Assembly (NCBI GenBank): GCA_029449235.1
Contig: JANATG010000007.1
Coordinates: 248,001 to 312,000, forward strand
Source of the DNA: Linnemannia schmuckeri
Lineage: Eukaryota > Mortierellomycota > Mortierellomycetes > Mortierellales > Mortierellaceae
Direction of reading: 5' to 3'
DNA length: 64,000 nucleotides
Positions within the stretch are counted from its first letter, which is position 1. Each line of letters opens with the position of its first letter. The notes under the pieces are model-generated. The model saw only the letters and a program-made list of their open reading frames with translations, did not search any database and was not told where the DNA came from. Of the stretch, positions 57,003-64,000 are shown in pieces. The position numbers and the translations under genes were made by a program.

Positions 57003-58687
57003 TTACAGAAGGCCGCAGTCGCGGAGGTTGCTCTGAATGATAATGTCGCTGACGGCGGTCATGACAAACTTGATCTGGCTGGTGTCTGTAGCGCATGTAA
57101 AATGGGCATAGATCTGTTTTGTCTCTGACAGAGAGAGGTTCACGAACCGGTCGAGAATGTACTGTGATGCCTCCTCGTAGTCGTCACCACCTATTTCAAG
57201 GCAAGAAAATTTTCAACGACGCATTGAGGATGGCAAGTGTGAAACGATCAGTATGATGAACGCCACCAACGCGAAAAAAACGCGTAAATCACAAATCAAA
57301 ATATCACCAGCCAATCAAAAACAAAACATTACCATCAAAATCCGGGAAATACTTGTTCAAAGGGGAGATGGGCAGCTTCTCCTTGAAGCGATCAATCTTG
57401 TTTAAGAACAAGATGATCGACGTCTTGACGAACCAACGTGAGTTACAGATCGAATCAAACAACGTCAAGGCCTCATGCATCCGGTTCACTGTCTCGTCCT
57501 CGAGCAACAGCTGGTCGTATTCAGAAATCGCCACCAGGAACACTACTGCTGTGACGTTCTCGAAACAGTTGATCCACTTGCGACGCTCGGATCGTTGACC
57601 GCCCACGTCAAACATCCGGTATGTCAGCTCGCCAATATTGAATGTTGTTTCGGTGATACCCGTCGTCTTGACTCGAGACCGGAGTACGTCCTGGTCTGTT
57701 GGGGAATATGTGGGTTTTGCAATCCTGTCGATCGAATCAAAGTAGCTAATTAAAATAAGAAAAGGCCATAGCAGCGTTAGAAGAGATATCCATCGTCATT
57801 GGTTAATAGATCAATGTTCCTGCTCAGAACTCCCAAAACAGTCTCTCAAGCACACTTACTATTTGGCAGAGTCGTTCAGTTGGTACTCGCGACTGCGAGA
57901 GAAGGCCTGTTGTACGTTAGGATCGAGCCAAAGGTTTTGAATGGCAACAGCAACTTCGTGTGGCATGCAATCGCCCTCAATCTGTGCGGGTAGGCTCATG
58001 ACGACGATCGCGTAGTTGCGATTGTTTTCATGGTACAGTGATAACTCCATGTTGTTCATTGCCTCCAGAATCACACGCATACTATTTGTCGGGGACGGGC
58101 GCAAGATGAACATATGAAAAAATTGAATCCGGATGAGCGTTAGTCGAAATGAAGGCTAGAGACACCAATGCGAGCTTTTGTGTTCCTTGCAGAAATCAGG
58201 AATAGTCTCTTTTCACCACGATAGTAAGTTCGATTCGATCGTTGTGTATCGAATGAGATTGAGCAATTGAGATGGTAGTAGCGGGTGGCAGAAAGGGTAG
58301 TAAGAGACAATAATATTCTTCTCTTTACCTTTGAACGGTGTTGGAATAGATGATCTCCTTGAAGGCTTCACGCTCCTCCTTAGAGTAGCTTCCCTCGTGG
58401 ATCAGTTTCATTTGCTTCAAGATAGTCGACTTGCCAGACTCACCAGCACCTATAGGACATATATAATAGGAAGCAAGCGAATAGTTAGCGAGAAGACACA
58501 TGCATTATTGAAAGTCAACATTGAATAATGCAAAAAATTAAGAATGTGAGAGGAAAGTTGAGTACTTACCAAGCAGGAGCATCTTGACTTCATTGCGCAG
58601 TATGGCACGATCGCGTTTAATTTGCACTTCGATGTTCTCATGAGCCTGATGGGCTTCCCGTTCTTCCGCGCTGAGACAACAACCCAT
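57003..58687 (-). CDS. Heterotrimeric G-protein alpha subunit (group I, Gi-like)
   Basis: GTP switch that couples membrane receptors to effectors. Exons 58687-58570, 58449-58329, 58081-57860, 57745-57333 and 57190-57003 give exactly 353 residues, the classic fungal length. The N-terminus MGCCLSAEE has the myristoylation glycine and palmitoylatable cysteines. The P-loop GAGESGKST is split by intron 1. Switch I has RSRVKTTGIT with the catalytic Arg, switch II has DVGGQRSERRKW, and NKID and TCATDT complete the nucleotide pocket. The C-terminal CGLL carries the cysteine of Gi-type subunits. All motifs are intact. In fungi, group I alphas act in growth, development and mating signalling. A 16-bp tandem repeat sits in its leader. 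Confidence 0.97.
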
Positions 58688-58711
58688 GTTGTGATATCGT
58701 GTGTGTTGAGC

Positions 58712-58759
58712 GAGTGGAGTGCTAGGTGAGTGGAGTGCTGGGTGAGTGGAGTGCTGAGT
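58712..58759. repeat. 16-bp tandem repeat in G-alpha leader, three copies
   Basis: Three 16-bp units of the form GAGTGGAGTGCTNNGT (plus strand) followed by a partial fourth, 25-72 bp upstream of the G-alpha start codon. They probably lie in the 5' UTR or core promoter. Confidence 0.88.
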
Positions 58760-61667
58760 GAGTGGTTGTGCTGGCGAATGTGGTCCGTGCTATTTTTCCC
58801 GTACTATTTATTCCGTGCTATTTTTTCTCTCTGGGAACTGTGAAATGGTTGTCGGGGTATGAAAAAAAGAGAGAGAGGAAAAGATATGTCGAAGGGAGGA
58901 TGAAGGAGGAAAATAAAAGGAACTGGTTAGCATTTTGACTACGAACGGTAGGGAGAGCAGAGAGAGGGAGAGGGAAAAGGAAAGGGAGATAATTGACGTT
59001 TTGTAGATGGTGTGTCCATTAACCCTGGAGGGGAGAGAGAAAAGAGGAAAGAAACACACTAAAAGGTTGTGTTTGTATGCATTGAGCAGTGGCAAGTTGT
59101 GGGTGAAGAGGTGTTTCATGATAACAAGAGGCTCCCTTTTTTCCCAACACCCTCCCTCATCGTGAGGCATATAGCTGTTGTTGCGTTTAATTTTACATAG
59201 CCGTTGTTCGTGACGAGAGTTGTGCCCGTCCATGTTTGTTTGTAAAAAACAACGCATGTGCCCTCGGGGGTAGTGAAAAAAGGAGTGGGTAAAGTGTGGC
59301 GTAAGTGAGAGTTTGAAGGGGGGAGGAGGCCTGTCGTTTTATGTATGTGTTTGCGTCTCTTGAAGTATCAGGTATGTGTAGTGTAATTGTGCGCCATGGT
59401 GGTTTGTGTGTGGAATGAAGTTGGTGTCATGGGGTCAAGAAGCAAGTAGAGGAAAGGGAGAGAGAATGGGGATACAGGTAAGCGAACCCATTGAGTAACA
59501 TCGGACTCTGACAATGCATTCACGTACTCACTCACATTTTGCGAACAAGAGCATGTACATCGCGTGCAGCCGAAGAGGGAGAGGGAAGATGACACAAGCC
59601 AAAAGAGAGCTACAAAACCCTGTCTGATGGCGATGGGGGATTACTCTACAACAACTTGGTTATTTCCACTTTTTCATTTCTTCTAGGGCTCTTTCATTTG
59701 CATCCAGTATGAAGTATGTCAAGAGAGCGACGCAGCTTATTTAACTTATGCATCTCGTTATTTGCAAACATCAATCAGAGACACACCGAATAAGTCGAAC
59801 ACTATGTCGTCGCATGGGGGGAAAGGAGCTCAGTCTCCTCTTTCTCTCCCCAGCCCCACAATTTTTGTTTGGAGCTTGGATGTTTGTCCGTCGTCGGCTC
59901 TTAAGCACCTCTTCTCTCGCCCCTCTCTTTTTTTTATCCCGCTACTTCGACAACCGCCACACATGGACCACAAAAAAGAAAAACAAAAACAGTGATATTT
60001 CAAGGGGTGAATGAAGGGGGAAAGATAGAGGTAAAACAGAAAACGATATGAAAGGCTGAGTCATGACATAGAATCAAGGGGAAAGACATGTAACGAGGAA
60101 AGAGATTGAGAGATTGAGAGAGGTGCTAGAGTGAGATCTTGCGAAACAAAGTGTGGAGTAAAATAAAGATGGCAGAATGCAGGTAGTGAAAACGATAGAG
60201 TGGGAAGAAAAATGACACAGGAGGACATTGGATGGACGTCCATGGTAGTGGGAGTGTTTTCAATGCTTGTCCTGGTAATTCATCGAAACATGGTTGGGTA
60301 AAAAAAAATGTCGCGTACCTTATTGGTGTTGTTCTTGAGTTGAAGAGTAAAGGTTGCAGATAATCGATTCAGATTGGAAAAAGGGTTGGAAAAAGGTTCT
60401 ATGTTCTGTTTGTGAGGATGAGAGACGGCGGAGGTCAGAAATGTGGAGGACGAGCGAGATGAGAAGAGCTAATGGCGATGAAAATATTGAAAGGACGAGC
60501 AAGTTTGTTCGTATTGAACTTAGAATGGGAGTGCAAATGTGTGAATGCAAAGAGAAGGGGGAGAGTATTAAGTAATGAGTGCGAGAGTAGGTGATGCAAA
60601 ATTGGGCGACTAAGGCAAAAAGAGCAAAGATAAAAAAGACGAAGACGATGATGTTGATGATGAGAAGGTAGCAGACAATGAAGAAGAAAAAAAGGAAAAA
60701 TATACATGAAAGGAGTGGAAAACGGAAAAATAAGTACAGAAATGTGAGCAGCATTGAAAAAAAGAAATAGATAAAAAAGGAAAGTCGTACACACACCACA
60801 CACCAGTAAATGGGAGCGAGCGAGAGAGAGACCCTTCGAGAATGGACACCGTCGTATGCATGTAGGATGCATGGCAAAGTCAATTGTATAGAGTCAGGTC
60901 AATGCACCCTTTTGTCTAGTATTTTTTTTCTTTTTCTTTTTTGTGCCTTTTGATAACAAACTTGCACACTTGGCAGTTGAAGAACAAAGCAAGATGCGAT
61001 CGGGATCCCCTCCCAATCTATTCAGCGCAACGCAAAAATACCGGATTCAGCTCACTTCTCATCGGACATGAAAAAGAAACCCCTCCCTGCCATCAGCGCG
61101 AGTAAAAAAAAAGCGGAAAAAGTAGAACTCAGGGCGAAAAGCTAGGTTTTTGTTCGGTCATTGTCCTATCTCCGTTGCGATGATGGATTATTTTTTTTTC
61201 AGCCTTTACAAGATTCTGGATGTGACTGAATGAGCAATTAACTTTAAAGGTTCCACCCGTTTTACATGCAAGCAAAGCATTTATATGCACTCAATCCTTT
61301 CTCCATCATGCACGCTTGTCTTCAAAGGAGAGAACTCCAGGGGAAGGTTTAAGGTAAAAAACAAGCCAAGAGAGAGGGAAAACAAGAAAAAAGAAATTCA
61401 CAAGAACGAAGAAAGGAGAAGGGAATGAATAAAGGAATAATAAGGGATGTGCAAAAGCGGAAAACGTCGTATCCCGATATAAAATAAGGCAGCAACGATG
61501 TGCGCGATGTGCAAAAGAGAGAGGTAATGAGTCCAGACTCTTTCGGTGTTGAGACATCCATTGCCTTTTGCTGCCTGCCTGCCTCTCGGTCTGTCAATTA
61601 AGAAGGTGTTGTTGAAAATGACCCATCTCCTATGGGCGCATCCGCCCATCTATCTATGTATTATCCG

Positions 61668-61695
61668 TTTTTTTTTTTTTTTTTTTTTTTTTTTT
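61668..61695. repeat. T28 homopolymer
   Basis: Twenty-eight consecutive T residues in gene-free DNA. Confidence 0.95.
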
Positions 61696-63060
61696 GGTTG
61701 TTCCTTCTCTTTTAGCTCTTCTTTCCTCCCCTGGACCTAACTTGATCCGACTGACAAAAAAGGTACTTATAAAGAGGAAAAACAATCAAGAACTAGCTAT
61801 CGTCACCATGTAACAAACAAACAAATAAAAAAACGAACAAACAAAATTGACCGCCGTTGGGATAGGAAATGTAAGAAACGCAGTGGAAAATTAAGTCGGA
61901 AGAGGAGGAGCAAGAGGAAAGTAGGGAGAGTAATGCTGTGCGGTTTGAGACCTAGTATTTGTATCAAGCATTGAGGACGTTTGGACCTATTGAGCAGGGG
62001 GGTGGAAATGAATAGGGGAAGGGCTGGCTGCAAAAAAAAGAAAAAGAAAAAAGCCATAGGTTGTATGTGCATGTACGTGTGCACGAGGCACATGTAAATA
62101 TATGCCGAAAGTTGTTTCGCGTTTCAACTTCATAATCACTTAAAATAAAAAAGACGCATGGTAGCCAGACTTGAAAATGTGTCCCTCACTCTCCACTGAC
62201 AAGCTAGAGAAATGCCTGGGTTGATAGCATAGGGTGAAAACATAGGAGGGGGGACGAGAGGCTAACTCGTCCGAACACGCTCGTCACGAGCAAACAAAAG
62301 AAATCACCAAATAGAAAGAACCAACTACAGCTCATCCCCGTAGACAACGCACACATATAACCCATCCATTTTCCACAACGGCAATCACACACACACAGAA
62401 AGGGTTATCTATTCAAACGGTCTAAAACGGCCAATGGCCATCACCCCTTTCCTCTCTCACTCTGTCTGTTTTTACCTTCTGCAATCTACTCGTATCTGCT
62501 TTTATTTGTCTTTATTCCTTTATTTTGGATGTCCCTTCTTCTGTTGTGCATGCTGGTTTCCTTTGTTTTTCTTCCCCTGCGTGCCCCTCTGCCTTCATTC
62601 CGCTGGAAGGTTTGTCATAAAAAAAGGCGATAGATCATGTGTGAAAGATAAACGCCATGGAGAACACAATAACAAACGAAAGAAAACAAAGGACCTCGAC
62701 TTGTTTGTTGTAGTATGTGTTGAGCCATTAAGTACTATTGGCAGAGTATGATCTGAAAGAAAAATCACGAAATGTCCAAAAATCAAAAAAAAACTTAATC
62801 TCCCCGAACGCACATGTCGATGTGGAGATAGTGGATGAAAGGTTGTGGAAAATGGGTTAAATTGATCCAAAAAATAGGTGTTCAACCTGTTTGTATATGT
62901 ACGTTGTACAGAGAGAACAAGTGAGGCTTTTGCTCTCAAGAATTGTTTGTTGGAGGCATCTCACTCTGTCTTCTCTCTCAATCTGACCGTCTGTTTGTCT
63001 CGTCTGGCTCGCTCTTTCACTCTTGCTCAATTCTTCACCAGGTCCGGTTATCCGGCCTTC

Positions 63061-63061
<1 letters not shown>

Positions 63062-63103
<42 letters not shown>
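63062..63103. repeat. A42 homopolymer
   Basis: Forty-two consecutive A residues. Unlike the NAC-alpha tract, no AATAAA or gene precedes it. Confidence 0.95.
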
Positions 63104-63104
<1 letters not shown>

Positions 63105-64000
63105 GTCGCATGATCAAGAAGTGAAAGACAAGGGAGAAAAGGGCTAGAGCAAATGGGTGGAACTGCTGGATGGTTGTAGAAAAGTGCATCATGTCTTGCT
63201 GTCATTTACTTCTTTTGTAACTTTTACCTTGTACTGGCGTGTGCTGGACTGTTGGGTCCGTGAATGAATTATCTGTGGGTCTTTAAGTTACCGCAAGTGG
63301 CCTATGCTTCTTGTTTCTGCTACAAGTGCCCAGTGGCGAAAGTTGCAGATGGTATTATTAAGACAGATGCAAAAGAAAAAGGGTGTCAGAAGGTCAAGGT
63401 GTTTTGAACGAAGAGGAAGTGTAAGATGTTGTCGTTGTTGACTGTTGATGAGCGGTCTCAATTGATCCAGGGACGAGGGATGGGATGGGACGGCAAAACG
63501 TGTAAGAGTGGGCAGATGAAAATTATCACGGAAAAAGGGGAAGAAAGGAAGGAAAGGAAGGAAAGGAAGGAGAGGAAAGGAGAAGAAAGGGAGAGGGTTG
63601 GAGAGGATATGCATAGTGGATGGGAGCAGTGGATTGAGAATGTGTTTGTTGTTTTTATGTTCGGTTGTAGTGTGGAAAGTGAAGAAAAACAAGGAGGGAG
63701 GGAGCAGAATGCACATGGTCTTAGGGCTAGATTGATGCAAGTATATGTATCCTGCCCGTTAGACGATAGATCTCAACGACGCGGCAGGTAAATATGAGTG
63801 GGGGTTGCATACGCCTGTGTTTGTCAAATGAATGAATGAGATCAGGTGGTAAGTTCAAAGGGATGAGTTGAATGCGAATGTCGGGGAGCGGCTATTTGCG
63901 AGATGATGCAAGTAGATGAGAGGGAGAGGGAGTAGGGAGGATGGGGGAAGAAGAGGAGGAGGAGGAGTGATGGAAGAAGAAAGAGAGATGGGTGATGAAT

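Larger units (their letters stand above)
58688..64000. other. 5.3 kb with no recognisable gene
   Basis: G-alpha promoter on the left, then AT-rich DNA with long purine- or pyrimidine-rich stretches and homopolymers. Open frames are short and compositionally like the tracts they lie in. A gene starting beyond the right edge may have its promoter in the last kilobase, which is strongly purine-rich (so CT-rich on the minus strand). Confidence 0.55.

Overview
This window is nuclear DNA from a filamentous fungus, most likely an early-diverging lineage of the Mortierellomycota type (Mortierella, Linnemannia and relatives). That placement is inferred from overall style and gene content, not from a search. 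Supporting signs are multi-exon genes with GT-AG introns, many with TAG acceptors and a perfect TACTAAC branch site in one intron. CT-rich leaders precede the start codons, and long gene-poor spacers are full of polypyrimidine tracts and microsatellites. The gene set is plainly fungal: a microsomal P450, NAC-alpha, a Pin4-type RRM/R3H protein, kynurenine 3-monooxygenase, a Mic12-like protein and a group I G-alpha. No rRNA, tRNA, CRISPR array or intact transposon was recognised.

Layout from left to right: a possible tiny secreted peptide (654-758, +); a P450 (1300-3667, -); a long spacer with two Grainyhead-type AACCGGTT sites; an RRM+R3H RNA-binding protein (7554-11127, -); NAC-alpha, whose ATG is split by an intron (12617-13767, +); arginyl-tRNA synthetase (14227-16583, +); a secreted charge-segregated protein (20487-21308, +). 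A minus-strand block follows: a frameshifted effector/nuclease-like relic (22851-23514), kynurenine 3-monooxygenase (23598-26093), a Mic12-like MICOS subunit (26956-27771) and a FAR-17a/AIG1 membrane protein (28192-29541). Then come a 16-cysteine mini-protein (32747-33786, +) and an I9 protease inhibitor (35418-36396, -).

The right half is rich in signalling and membrane genes. It holds a 1,658-residue seven-helix protein with GPCR-like topology and a huge low-complexity tail (38933-44733, +), and a single-pass Pro/Thr-rich surface-sensor-like protein (49230-51209, +). A divergent pair of probable mitochondrial proteins follows: a RanBP2-type zinc-finger protein (51528-52670, -) and a Sel1-repeat protein ending in a CaaX-like box (52951-55169, +). 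A complete 353-residue G-protein alpha subunit lies at 57003-58687 (-). The last 5 kb hold no recognisable gene.

Functional links are loose, as expected for a eukaryotic chromosome. Several products point to mitochondria (kynurenine monooxygenase, Mic12-like, the zinc-finger and Sel1 pair). Two point to translation or nascent-chain handling (ArgRS, NAC-alpha). Three point to surface sensing and signalling (7-TM protein, single-pass sensor, G-alpha). Exon boundaries were derived by hand from splice sites and reading-phase consistency; no similarity search was run.
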